64,000 bases of DNA, taken from positions 1 through 64,000 of the forward strand of contig SVTH01000003.1 in the NCBI GenBank assembly GCA_015063885.1, in the 5' to 3' direction. Origin of the DNA: Oscillospiraceae bacterium. GTDB lineage: Bacteria; Bacillota; Clostridia; Oscillospirales; CAG-382. The translations under genes and the position numbers were made by a program. Shown piece after piece: positions 41,501 through 48,335 of this stretch; positions within the stretch are counted from its first letter, which is position 1; each line of letters begins with the position of its first letter. The notes below the pieces were generated by a model. It made no database searches, was not told the DNA's origin, and saw only the letters and a program-made list of their open reading frames with translations.

Positions 41501-41632
41501 GCTCCCGAGGCGGGCTGCGGCGGGGTGATCGGTGTGAAGATCCAGTACATCGACGGTGCGGACAGCTCCTGGGCGGCCTCCGACGGCACCAAGGATCAGT
41601 CTGTTCAGGTAAGCGCGTTGTTTAGTTTTTGA
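38594..41632 (+). CDS. Large lipoprotein: discoidin-like, DUF4434 and CBM9-like domains
   Basis: A 1012-residue lipoprotein (LLSAC, Cys near 23) with a Ser/Glu stalk. Two beta-sandwich regions that look like F5/8 (discoidin) domains follow (about 60-200 and 215-325). From about 467 to 800 is a DUF4434-type TIM-barrel-like domain (GGFFQLPTAGG, GMEYVVLQYSAHY, GYYLSDETCDYW with candidate acid residues). The C-terminal 190 residues resemble a CBM9/DOMON sugar-binding domain (ALYWDADAFYVLL, DLVQIWM). The layout suggests a surface glycan-binding hydrolase; the catalytic function is inferred. GAAGGGATG precedes the ATG. No other glycan gene is adjacent. Confidence 0.78.
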   Translation: MRKKKLLALLSFVLCFVCLLSACGEELPGVVSQGESSSPEESSENEQSKEEGEMEHKNNLAYGAFYTYGFSAAVTGDDHLTALTDGKEDTFVSVSTDINRDGKDTLSLTFNDWYSKSHTLEMKKDYFTLQIDLGFVASVTRIELVTEGYEGQVELFTSDDGYNFTNYVGVFEETAFDPDVEAKALLLVLPAAAKETVKLSEVKVKGEQTNKRVPFDAQTTVVSGKDAVTGKDGRILQVDLGEAKNVCEVRLQGVSNIPRLTVRYSADGESWEDFGQSYLAGKDCYLVTRNHTVEARYLELYTYIPNAISADAVSVYGCEEAVAEPDYDFIKRKNQLSNTNVSAYKEASLNGNAEAALVDMSFVNFVKGSQGENTLRVSLGQSYTDLCALAVNYKANELTEVSVKVGGEEITFTAYDTQVAGSAVKYLFFEEAASGETVEIAFSAATAPEISEVMVYCGQPQLPLVRGGFFQLPTAGGNNPASQNSEYAWYLQLKGMRDLGMEYVVLQYSAHYNARSTMINGKNIKGKGFRYTATYGCEDVCGAVLDAAEKLGMQVYLGTMHDADFANPIANMESYEGMVDAAFAIIKDIRTLYGDHPAFAGYYLSDETCDYWLNLKGGVDAARYVYKNQSDYIREIHPEAKIMIAPAIWRSGKPEQGADNLYKMLAPEKEGERPVVDIVAAQDCLGREQTLYVTDGAYVSFESYVEEWAKAVRRAGAEFWHDAEVFEIISSSKRADEVVKSLQIEMKTSGTVIVFDIPHYFSTYSMGAYNDVKNCYKVAIMRDYVKYYGTLKELDAMGAEAEQPEVNTDDGKEVDTSGRLPVIKPVVTTKKYNEGVLQNGTPDPANVTAWQDFKLGNNSGVKPQYALYWDADAFYVLLKTGDTTQSFGKGVWWEGKDDLVQIWMTADGATANGVLELDTGIRYYLHRTKADTWVPGGEAGAMTTFSGFTFEEKDGVLVIKMPWTSLNVEAPEAGCGGVIGVKIQYIDGADSSWAASDGTKDQSVQVSALFSF

Positions 41633-41646
41633 GTTGAGGTACGTGA

Positions 41647-41711
41647 AAGGGGCTCCGCCCCTTGCCGTCAAAGACGGCTTATCCCCGGCTTAGGGGGATG
41701 ATCCCCCTAAG
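41647..41711 (+). repeat. Three consecutive GC hairpins
   Basis: AAGGGGC/GCCCCTT (41647-41663), GCCGTC/GACGGC (41664-41678) and CTTAGGGGGAT/ATCCCCCTAAG (41689-41711). Resembles the hairpin set after the response regulator gene at 33024. Non-coding. Confidence 0.6.
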
Positions 41712-41773
41712 AACCCCGCAGTTTGAAAAGACTTTTCATTCGAAGATGATCGAAAGCAACCGCTTGAGAGCAC

Positions 41774-41810
41774 AAAAACGCAGAATCCTTTCCCGGATCC
41801 TGCGTTTTTT
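41774..41810. terminator. Bidirectional terminator
   Basis: AAAAACGCAG (41774-41783) pairs with CTGCGTTTTTT (41800-41810), with the stem continuing through one mismatch to GATCC-type bases. It can end the large lipoprotein gene (+) and the membrane protein gene ending at 41899 (-). Confidence 0.85.
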
Positions 41811-41898
41811 CTCTATGCACGGATGCGTTGCTCTGCAATACTGCAGCATACTTCTATAATAAAAACTCCGGACAAATCCACGCTGAGTGCGGAGAAAA

Positions 41899-42582
41899 TC
41901 ATAACAGAGTAAGATACCCAAGATTATTCATAATGAGAGTCAGTAACACAAAGTATACAATTCCAAAAACAATCATAAACAAATAAGAAAATAAACCTTT
42001 TTCAAAAAAGTTTCCCTTTTGATTAAGAATCGAATAAATAACCTTTGAAATTAGCACAAAAATTGCAAATGCAATCAAATAAATGCCAATGACATAACCT
42101 ATTCGGTCTTCGGGATACAATTTGACGATTCCGAACAAGTAGTAAGCAGGGACCACGACCAACGTATTGGCATATTCCCAAAACGAAAACTCATCTTTCA
42201 ATATGCTGTTTTGTAACGGATCATCCGTTGTTTTGGAAAACAATTTTTCTATGCATTCTCCAAACGATCTGCAAATCATTTTGTTTTGGGATCGATCATT
42301 GACTGAATGGTACACATATGCTATATCGTTTTTCAATAAAACATATTTCAAAAGAAAAAAGGCAACAAACCATAACACCAACGAGAGCCAAATTGGGAAA
42401 AGACCAAAAAGGCAAATAGATATGAACCAAACCAAAAAACGGTCTCGCGCCCAAATGATATTACTAACATACGATGTTTTTCTTTTCAAAGAGATCAAAA
42501 AATCCAAAAGAAGAATAGCAATAGCCGCAAAAGAAATGATACACAATAGGAAGATCAACTTTGCGTCAATAAAAAATCTCAT
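41899..42582 (-). CDS. AT-rich polytopic membrane protein
   Basis: A 227-residue protein with about six hydrophobic helices (near 8-30, 48-66, 66-82, 140-156, 165-183, 200-222) and a central polar loop (SVNDRSQNKMICRSFGECIEKLF). I do not recognise the family. Base composition and codon use are strikingly AT-rich against the GC-rich surroundings, pointing to recent acquisition. GGGGGAGAG precedes the ATG. It has its own consensus promoter and forms an island with the small membrane protein upstream. Confidence 0.75.
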   Translation of the reverse strand: MRFFIDAKLIFLLCIISFAAIAILLLDFLISLKRKTSYVSNIIWARDRFLVWFISICLFGLFPIWLSLVLWFVAFFLLKYVLLKNDIAYVYHSVNDRSQNKMICRSFGECIEKLFSKTTDDPLQNSILKDEFSFWEYANTLVVVPAYYLFGIVKLYPEDRIGYVIGIYLIAFAIFVLISKVIYSILNQKGNFFEKGLFSYLFMIVFGIVYFVLLTLIMNNLGYLTLL

Positions 42583-42649
42583 AAACTCTCCCCCGTTAAG
42601 CCTTTAACGCCTGCCAAAATGCATTAAAAACAGTACGAATTCCGTTGTC

Positions 42650-42678
42650 ATTATACCTTATCTGTCGCGCCTTGTCAA
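42650..42678 (-). promoter_or_regulatory. Consensus sigma-A promoter
   Basis: Minus strand TTGACA (42673-42678), 17 bases, TATAAT (42650-42655). The -35 abuts the upstream terminator. Confidence 0.92.
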
Positions 42679-42679
42679 G

Positions 42680-42713
42680 AAAAAACGGTGCAGAACCAAA
42701 TGGAACTGCACCG
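42680..42713 (-). terminator. Intrinsic terminator of the small membrane protein
   Basis: Minus strand CGGTGCAG/CTGCACCG stem (42706-42713 with 42686-42693) followed by TTTTTTC. Confidence 0.9.
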
Positions 42714-42738
42714 GGGAAAAGCCGGATAGTAAGATGGT

Positions 42739-43026
42739 TTATAAGAAAGAAATACCTACCGAAAACCAAATATACAATACACCAATGCACAGGACAGAAG
42801 CTAAACCGATGACACTTGCAATGGCAAAATTTCTTTCCCCATCATAGTCTGTGCTCAGTAAAGTATATAGGAATTTATATCCTTCTTTTTTTGTTTTGTC
42901 AATCGTTCTTCTTTGATCTTTTTCTTTGGATTTGATCAGAGCAAGCCATATTTTGATCACTATGTAAGCCAACAAAGCAAAAACAGCAACAATGATCATT
43001 GCTCCAAAAATCAAAATCGCAGCCAC
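42739..43026 (-). CDS. Small AT-rich two-helix membrane protein
   Basis: A 95-residue protein with a GTG start at 43026, placed by GGGGGG just upstream. Helix 1 is about 4-28 and helix 2 about 70-92, joined by a Lys-rich loop (KSKEKDQRRTIDKTKKEG). No family recognised. It shares the AT-rich composition of the neighbouring polytopic membrane protein, from which it is separated by a terminator and a promoter, so they are independent units. Confidence 0.65.
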   Translation of the reverse strand: MAAILIFGAMIIVAVFALLAYIVIKIWLALIKSKEKDQRRTIDKTKKEGYKFLYTLLSTDYDGERNFAIASVIGLASVLCIGVLYIWFSVGISFL

Positions 43027-43090
43027 TTTGATCCCCCCCGTTTTACGTTGATTGCCTATCAGTCATGATTTTTTTACGCTATTTGTCAGA

Positions 43091-43120
43091 ATCCCCTTTG
43101 CACGGTGGTGCAGAGGGGAT
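43091..43120. terminator. Hairpin downstream of the ThuA-like gene
   Basis: ATCCCCTTTGCAC (43091-43103) pairs with GTGCAGAGGGGAT (43108-43120), one mismatch. The T-run is on the plus-strand side, so it is a poor classic terminator for the minus-strand gene, but it may still end or protect its transcript. Confidence 0.5.
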
Positions 43121-43125
43121 CATTT

Positions 43126-43887
43126 TTACTTCTGAAGCTCTTCGATCTCGCCTTCGGGAGCCATATAGCTCTTGATGTAGGGGGAGTTCCCCGCATAGAG
43201 CCACTTATAGCCGGTTTCGGCGGGCTTACAGTAGTGGGCCGCATTCTGCAGGATACGGCGGACGTAGGGGTTGTGGTAGGTGGGCACGGTCTCGTGGCCG
43301 GGCTGGAAGTAGAACACCTTACCTGCGCCGCGCTTCCACACACAGCCGGAACGGAAGACGTAGCCCGTCTCGTACCAGGACATAAACACGATCTCATCGG
43401 GATCGGGGATCTGGAAGGGCTCTGCGTAGACCTCCTCACAGTCGATGTGGAAGTGGGAGGGGATGCCTGCGGCGATGGGGTGGGAGGGATTGATGTTCCA
43501 CATGATCTCATGGAGGTTGTCTCCCCACAGCAGGTTGCCCGTGGTGCCTACCACGTTGCGGAACACCTTGGAATAGTGGCCGGAATGGAGGACTACCAAG
43601 CCCATACCGTTATAAACACGCTGACGAATCTTTTCCACCAGCTCGTCGGACACTTCACCGTGGGCCATGTGTCCCCACCAGAAGAGGACGTCGGTATTAT
43701 CCAGAACGTCGTCCGGAAGACCCTGATCGGGATCGTCCAGAGCGGCAAGGGTCACTTCAATATCATCACATTCCAGAAGAGCTCTGCCGATCTCGGCGTG
43801 GAGACCCTGGGGATACAGGGCGCGTACCACGTCGTTGGTCTTTTCGTGGCGGAATTCGTTCCAGATGGTAACGCGGATCTTGCTCAT
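43126..43887 (-). CDS. ThuA-like protein
   Basis: A 253-residue protein of the ThuA family (glutamine-amidotransferase-like fold, linked to sugar use). Recognised parts are IRVTIWNEFRHEKTN, the DVLFWWGHMAHGEV strand-helix, GLVVLHSGHYSKVF and IFHID-type metal or sugar side, and FYFQPGHETVPTYHNPYVRRILQNA at the end. Members act in the oxidation or isomerisation of sugars; the substrate here is unknown and no oxidoreductase gene is adjacent. AAAGGAG precedes the ATG. Single gene with its own promoter. Confidence 0.88.
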   Translation of the reverse strand: MSKIRVTIWNEFRHEKTNDVVRALYPQGLHAEIGRALLECDDIEVTLAALDDPDQGLPDDVLDNTDVLFWWGHMAHGEVSDELVEKIRQRVYNGMGLVVLHSGHYSKVFRNVVGTTGNLLWGDNLHEIMWNINPSHPIAAGIPSHFHIDCEEVYAEPFQIPDPDEIVFMSWYETGYVFRSGCVWKRGAGKVFYFQPGHETVPTYHNPYVRRILQNAAHYCKPAETGYKWLYAGNSPYIKSYMAPEGEIEELQK

Positions 43888-43917
43888 ATATTTTCTCCTT
43901 TACAATCGGTTTTTCTC

Positions 43918-43946
43918 AGTATAGCACGGTTTTCCCCGGTTGTCAA
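43918..43946 (-). promoter_or_regulatory. Sigma-A promoter of the ThuA-like gene
   Basis: Minus strand TTGACA (43941-43946), 17 bases, TATACT (43918-43923). Confidence 0.88.
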
Positions 43947-43953
43947 TATTTTT

Positions 43954-45102
43954 TTACGGGTATAAAAGGTAGGGTTTTACCTCTTTTTCAAAGGCCTTGA
44001 CCTTGCTTTCCTGCGCCTTCAAGAAGGCTTCCGGGTCAAAATCTTCCTGCCGCAAGGCGTCCGTGCCCAACAGCAGGTCGATGAAAGCGGGGGCATCTTC
44101 CTTCCAAGGGGGCAGGAAGGAAAACTCCTCGTGGGCGCTCTTGATAGCAAGGAGTAGCCGCACCCCCGTCTCGAAGGGGCGGAAGACTCTGCGGTCGGTG
44201 ATATGCACCTGCACCCCGTGGCACAGGGTGTCCTTGTGCTTGGAGAAGGCGGGGGTGAAGTGGCATTCCCGCAGCTTGACCCCGGGGAGGTTCAAGGCGT
44301 TGAAAGTTTCCGCCAAGGCGGAAGCATCCAGCCAGGGCGCCCCGATCCACTCAAAGGGGTGGGTGGTGCCTCTCCCCTCGGAAAGGTTGGTTCCCTCAAA
44401 CAGGCAGGTACACAGGTAGGCGAAGGCGGATTCCACCGTGGGAACGTTGGGAGAAGGTGCCACCCAGGGGAGATCCGTTTCGTCGTAGAAGGTGTCCCTC
44501 GTCCAGCCCTCTGCGGGAACGATCTTCAGATCACAGCCGATGTGCTCGGTATGGTTGATATACCTTGCAAACTCCCCCACCGTCAGCCCGTAGCGGGAGG
44601 GGATGGGGTATCTCCCCACGAAGGAGGAGAAGGGGCGTTCCAGAACGGTGCCTTCCATCTTTCCCCCAACGGGGTTCACGCGGTCAAGGATCACCAAGGG
44701 CTTCCCTGCGGCGGCGCAGTCCTCCATGGCGTAGGACAAAGTATACACGTAGGTATAATACCGCGCGCCCACGTCCTGGATGTCGTAGACCAAGGCGTCC
44801 AGGGGCTGTAGGATCTCGGGCGGGATATGGGGATTCCCGCCGTAGGTGCTGTGGACGGGGACGCCCGTTTTTTCGTCGGTGTAGAAGGATACCTTCGCCC
44901 CCGCCTGGTGCTCACCCCGCACCCCGTGCTCGGGAGAAAACAGGCAGGCCAGCACCCCCATTTCGTGGAGGATGTCGATGGTGGAAACAAAGTCCTTGTT
45001 CATCCCCGTGGGGTTGGTGATCAAGCCCACCTTCCACCCGTGAAGCATGGGAGCCAACAGCTCTGTGCGGTCGATGCCGTTTTTCACGGTTTGTTTATTC
45101 AT
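43954..45102 (-). CDS. NamZ-type exo-beta-N-acetylmuramidase (DUF1343)
   Basis: A 382-residue protein of the DUF1343/NamZ family, which in Bacillus releases MurNAc from the non-reducing end of wall glycan fragments. Landmarks: VGLITNPTGMNKD, LFSPEHGVRGEHQAGA, LVYDIQDVGARYYTYVYTL, ILDRVNPVGG and EGTNLSEGRGTTHPFEWIGAPW. No signal peptide is present, so it should act on imported fragments, unlike secreted relatives. It overlaps the serine hydrolase gene by four bases, the same pair as ybbC-ybbE in Bacillus. Role: peptidoglycan recycling or scavenging. Confidence 0.9.
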   Translation of the reverse strand: MNKQTVKNGIDRTELLAPMLHGWKVGLITNPTGMNKDFVSTIDILHEMGVLACLFSPEHGVRGEHQAGAKVSFYTDEKTGVPVHSTYGGNPHIPPEILQPLDALVYDIQDVGARYYTYVYTLSYAMEDCAAAGKPLVILDRVNPVGGKMEGTVLERPFSSFVGRYPIPSRYGLTVGEFARYINHTEHIGCDLKIVPAEGWTRDTFYDETDLPWVAPSPNVPTVESAFAYLCTCLFEGTNLSEGRGTTHPFEWIGAPWLDASALAETFNALNLPGVKLRECHFTPAFSKHKDTLCHGVQVHITDRRVFRPFETGVRLLLAIKSAHEEFSFLPPWKEDAPAFIDLLLGTDALRQEDFDPEAFLKAQESKVKAFEKEVKPYLLYP

Positions 45103-46061
45103 AACGTCTCCTTATGGAACTCCCTGCGGAAGGCGGGGAGACGGTGATTCTCTCTGGTGGGGTGGACACGGTTGGTGAGGAGGATGGCGTATCTCCCCTT
45201 ATCGTTGACGTAGAGAGAAGTCCCGGTAAATCCGGTGTGTCCCATGCCGAAGGAGCAAAGCTGGAAGCCTAAGCCCCGGTTTTCCTCCATGCCGGGGGTG
45301 TAGTTACGGACGGCTTTTGCAAACGTCTCGGGCCGGAGATACCCCTCTCCTCTGCGGGCAAGCATGGAGGCAAATTTGATACAATCTGCCATGGAGGCAA
45401 ACACCCCTGCGTTTCCCGACACCCCGCCCAGGAAGGCGGCGTTTTCGTCGTGGACGGTGCCCCGTGTCTCCCCCTCCGTGGCCACGCAAAGGGTGCCCGC
45501 GGGCGGGTTGTAGCAGGCCGTCTCCATCCCCAGGGGGAGGAACACCTCACGGCGGACGATGGCGTCCAGAGGTTCCCCTTCCACCTGCTCTAAGATCTTG
45601 CCCAGCAGGATAAAGCCCATACAGCTATAGATCACGTCCTGCCCCGTAGGGAGCGCCAAGGGCTCTTTCAGGATGGTTTCCGCCGCCAGATCGGGGGTGA
45701 TGCCCCGCAGCCACAGAGGGAAATGGGCCTTGATCCCCGAGGTATGGGTGAGGAGGTTGTGCAAGGTGATGTTTTCCTTGCCGTGGCAATCCGAAAAATA
45801 CTCCGAAAGGGTCTGTTCGGGAGAGACCTTCCCCTGCTCCCATAGGCGCAGGAAGGCCATGGCGGTGCCCATGAGCTTGGAAAGAGAAGCCATGTCGAAC
45901 AGGGCGTTTTCCGTCATGGGAACCCTTTCGGGGTACAACGCCAGGTCGCCCCCAAAGGAGGAATAGAGCAGGGTATCCCCTTCCCCCAGGGCGGCGTGAT
46001 AGCCGGGGAATACGCCGTTTTGCAAGCCCTGGGCAAGAAGGGCGTTTAGTCTGTCTTTCAT
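45099..46061 (-). CDS. Serine hydrolase of the beta-lactamase/PBP4* family
   Basis: A 320-residue class C beta-lactamase-like enzyme. SxxK is Ser59-Leu-Ser-Lys62 in DMASLSKLMG. The usual YxN triad is Tyr145-Ser-Cys147, so Asn is replaced by Cys. A C-terminal GHTGFTG gives the HTG motif. It has no signal peptide. Coupled to namZ and encoded like Bacillus ybbE, so a peptidase or esterase acting on muropeptides is likely, not antibiotic resistance. It overlaps the upstream NTF2-like gene by four bases. Confidence 0.88.
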   Translation of the reverse strand: MKDRLNALLAQGLQNGVFPGYHAALGEGDTLLYSSFGGDLALYPERVPMTENALFDMASLSKLMGTAMAFLRLWEQGKVSPEQTLSEYFSDCHGKENITLHNLLTHTSGIKAHFPLWLRGITPDLAAETILKEPLALPTGQDVIYSCMGFILLGKILEQVEGEPLDAIVRREVFLPLGMETACYNPPAGTLCVATEGETRGTVHDENAAFLGGVSGNAGVFASMADCIKFASMLARRGEGYLRPETFAKAVRNYTPGMEENRGLGFQLCSFGMGHTGFTGTSLYVNDKGRYAILLTNRVHPTRENHRLPAFRREFHKETL

Positions 46062-46582
46062 ACCAGCATCTGCAGGTTGTAGAGATACCAGTTGCCGTCC
46101 ACCTTCACCAGCTGTACCCAGTGGGTGACGGTGTTGCTCCCTGCATTCCCCGTGGCAGTGATGGTTCCCTTGAACACCACGGCGTCGGAAACCCCGTCTC
46201 CTAAGATCTCCTCCAGATCCGCCATGGTGGCCTCGTCCACGGATTCCTTTTCGGAAAGTTCATAAGTGAAGGTCACGTTCTCCCCGCAGGAGGCGAAGGA
46301 TTTCTCGTACCAGGCGTTCAAACGGTCTTCAAAGCGGGCGGCGATCTTGGTCATGGTCTCCCCTGCGTTCTTTTGCAGGTAGGAAAGCATACCGCCGTGA
46401 TACATTTCCAGCACGCCTTCTGCATCCTTTGCGGTCATGGCCTCCAGGTAAGCCTCCCCCACGGGTGCGGGACCGCCCGTCACCAGGGAGAAGATCAGCC
46501 CGCCTGCCAGAATGGCAAGGAGGGGCAAGACGATACAAACGGGAAGCAATACCCGCAAATCGGTTTTCTTTTTGTTCTTCAT
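46058..46582 (-). CDS. Membrane-anchored NTF2-like protein
   Basis: A 174-residue protein with one N-terminal membrane helix (about 13-36) and an outer domain of about 135 residues. The pattern YLEAMTAKDAEGVLEMYHGG at the front and VKVDGNWYLYNLQ at the end is that of NTF2-like/DUF4878-type lipoprotein domains. The start at 46582 is chosen because the ATG at 46621 lies inside the -10 hexamer. First gene of the muropeptide operon. It looks like a distant relative of the acidic lipoprotein at 47753, just across the repeat array. Confidence 0.72.
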   Translation of the reverse strand: MKNKKKTDLRVLLPVCIVLPLLAILAGGLIFSLVTGGPAPVGEAYLEAMTAKDAEGVLEMYHGGMLSYLQKNAGETMTKIAARFEDRLNAWYEKSFASCGENVTFTYELSEKESVDEATMADLEEILGDGVSDAVVFKGTITATGNAGSNTVTHWVQLVKVDGNWYLYNLQMLV

Positions 46583-46619
46583 AAAAAAAGCCTGCGCTTT
46601 CCTTGTTTTTTGCTCCTTC

Positions 46620-46648
46620 ATTATACCCTCTCGGAAAATGATTGTCAA
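46620..46648 (-). promoter_or_regulatory. Consensus sigma-A promoter of the muropeptide operon
   Basis: Minus strand TTGACA (46643-46648), 17 bases, TATAAT (46620-46625), both perfect. It contains an ATG that could mislead gene calling. Confidence 0.92.
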
Positions 46649-46702
46649 GAGAAAACGGCGGTTTGCTTTTCGGAGTGCCGTCTTGCCGTGGGAAGGCTAT
46701 CC

Positions 46703-46955
46703 GGGCTGTCCGTGAAAGGGGGAGCTGGCGGCGTCAGCCGACTGAGGGGGTTGAACCATGCGGAAAGATTCTTTCGGTAGCGGGAAAATAGACGTGGGTA
46801 TAAGCCGTTGGTTGATTCGTACCGTCGGCGTCGCCTCCGGGGAAAGTGTTGCTTGTTACCGGCTTTTGAAAGCTAGTTTTGCCCGTGGGACAATCCCCTC
46901 AGTCACACCGCAAGCGGCGCGACAGCTCCCCTTACTAAGGGGAGCCTTTAGCCTC
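46703..46955. repeat. Tandem inverted-repeat element (family M2), unit 1
   Basis: One unit of a tandem array. The left end AAGGGGGAGCTGG...GACTGAGGGGGTT is the inverse of the right end AATCCCCTCAGTC...CAGCTCCCCTT, so each unit has terminal inverted repeats of roughly 40 bases around a conserved core of about 150 bases. The array fills the gap 46649-47706, which has no gene. Confidence 0.8.
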
Positions 46956-46980
46956 GGCTAAATCTCTAACTTTACGTACC

Positions 46981-47243
46981 GCAGGCTGCCCCTGGAAGGG
47001 GGAGCTGGCACGGCGTGTCCGACCGCCGTGACTGAGGGGGTTGAACCATGCGGAAAGATTCTTTCGGTAGCGGGAAAACAGACGTGGGTATAAGCTATCG
47101 GTTGATTCGTACCGTCGGCGTCGCCTCTGGGGGGGAGTACTACTTGTTGCCGGCTTTTGAAAGTTAGTTTTGCCCGTGGGACAATCCCCTCAGTCACACC
47201 GCAAGCGGCGCGACAGCTCCCCTTACTAAGGGGAGCCTTTGCG
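46981..47243. repeat. Tandem inverted-repeat element (family M2), unit 2
   Basis: Second unit, same orientation, about 280 bases after unit 1. The core (CGGAAAGATTCTTTCGGTAG, TTTTGCCCGTGGGACAATCC) is nearly identical. Confidence 0.8.
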
Positions 47244-47292
47244 GCCTTGCTAAGGGGGGGTACATCGGTAAAATTTCAAGTTATCCGCACCA

Positions 47293-47553
47293 CGGGCTGC
47301 CCCTGGAAGGGGGAGCTGGCACGGCGTGTCCGGCCGCCGTGTCTGAGGGGGTTGAACCGTGCGGAAAGATTCTTTCGGTAGCGGGAAAACAGACGTGGGT
47401 ATAAGCCGTCGGTTGATTCGTGCCGTCGGCGTTGCTTCCGGGGAAAGTGTTGCTTGTTGCCGGCTTATGAAAGTTAGTTTTGCCCGTGGGACAATCCCCT
47501 CAGTCACACCGCAAGCGGCGCGACAGCTCCCCTTACTAAGGGGAGCCTTTGCG
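47293..47553. repeat. Tandem inverted-repeat element (family M2), unit 3
   Basis: Third unit, same orientation, about 310 bases after unit 2. Confidence 0.8.
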
Positions 47554-47606
47554 GCCCTACCAAGGGGAGATTTACGTTGGTAAAATTTCAAGCCGTCCGC
47601 ATCACA

Positions 47607-47675
47607 AGCTGCCCCCGTAGGGGGAATAGTCGGCTTTGCCGACTGAGGGGGTTAAACCGTGCGGAAAGATTCTTT
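47607..47675. repeat. Family M2, truncated unit 4
   Basis: Only the left end is present: GTCGGCTTTGCCGACTGAGG and CGTGCGGAAAGATTCTTTTG. The array stops here abruptly. Confidence 0.7.
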
Positions 47676-47701
47676 TGGTGCAAATGACCTGCGCTGCTAT
47701 A

Positions 47702-47731
47702 GAAAAAAAGGACTGCGTGGTGCAGTCCTTT
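47702..47731 (-). terminator. Intrinsic terminator of the acidic lipoprotein
   Basis: AAAGGACTGC (47707-47716) and GCAGTCCTTT (47722-47731) pair perfectly; on the minus strand a T-run follows the stem. Confidence 0.9.
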
Positions 47732-47752
47732 CTTTAAGGATTCTGAATTGGT

Positions 47753-48268
47753 TTAGAACAGATCCAGGTCGTCGGGGCAAATGTACCACTTGCCGTCATA
47801 CTTGAAGACGGTGAATTCCTGCTCCTGGTCGTTCTCGATCTCCTCGCCTTCGTACTCGATGGTCATGGTCATTTCCACCTCAACGATAGCGGCGCCTTCG
47901 ATGTCGTCCTTGAGATAGTTTTCCAGCTCTTCGTTCAGCTCCTCTACCTCATCCTCGTCCAGCTCGTCAACGTCCTTGATCTCGTACTCAACGGAATAGA
48001 AGTCCAGCTCTTCAAGCTCTTCCTTCATGTCCTTGGCCTCGTCTTCCAGATCTTCCCAGAACTCGTCCTCGTCAACGTCCATCTCTTCGTACAGCTCATC
48101 CCAAGCATCGTCGGGGAGCAGATCCTTCAGACCGCCAACGTCGTAGTCGGTCATAACTTCCAGCATCGCTTCAACAACTGCCTCGGGAGAGCCGTTGACG
48201 CCGCCGCAGGAGGTGAGAGCCAGGGTGCACATAACCAGAACCAGCAACATGGAAATAAGTTTCTTCAT
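47753..48268 (-). CDS. Very acidic NTF2-like lipoprotein
   Basis: A 171-residue lipoprotein (LTSC lipobox near residue 20). The front VVEAMLEVMTDYDVGGLKDLL and the end FKYDGKWYICPDDLD fit the NTF2-like lipoprotein type. The centre is extremely acidic, with runs of Glu and Asp (EMDVDEDEFWEDLEDEAKD, DELDEDEVEELNEE), and could bind cations. AAAGGAG precedes the ATG at 48268. It has its own promoter, whose -35 contains the addA stop codon, and a terminator. Confidence 0.75.
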   Translation of the reverse strand: MKKLISMLLVLVMCTLALTSCGGVNGSPEAVVEAMLEVMTDYDVGGLKDLLPDDAWDELYEEMDVDEDEFWEDLEDEAKDMKEELEELDFYSVEYEIKDVDELDEDEVEELNEELENYLKDDIEGAAIVEVEMTMTIEYEGEEIENDQEQEFTVFKYDGKWYICPDDLDLF

Positions 48269-48306
48269 AACAAAAACTCCTTTGCATATTTTTATTTGCT
48301 GTTCAC

Positions 48307-48335
48307 AGTATACACATATTTTGTTCATTTGTCAA
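48307..48335 (-). promoter_or_regulatory. Sigma-A promoter of the acidic lipoprotein
   Basis: Minus strand TTGACA (48330-48335), 17 bases, TATACT (48307-48312). The TGA within TTGACA is the stop codon of addA. Confidence 0.88.

Noticed and set aside
46583..46621. ATG at 46621 as start of the NTF2-like membrane protein
   Set aside because: It lies within the perfect -10 hexamer TATAAT, so it cannot be on the transcript from that promoter.
46758..47583. Short open frames repeated three times in the M2 array (with words such as SFARGTIPSVTPQAARQLP)
   Set aside because: They follow the repeat units, not codon constraint, have no ribosome site and change frame with indels; they are by-products of the repeats.
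36006..47675. CRISPR array or IS element in the repeat-rich regions
   Set aside because: Repeat units are too long and internally structured for CRISPR, spacers are not unique short segments, and no cas gene or transposase is present.
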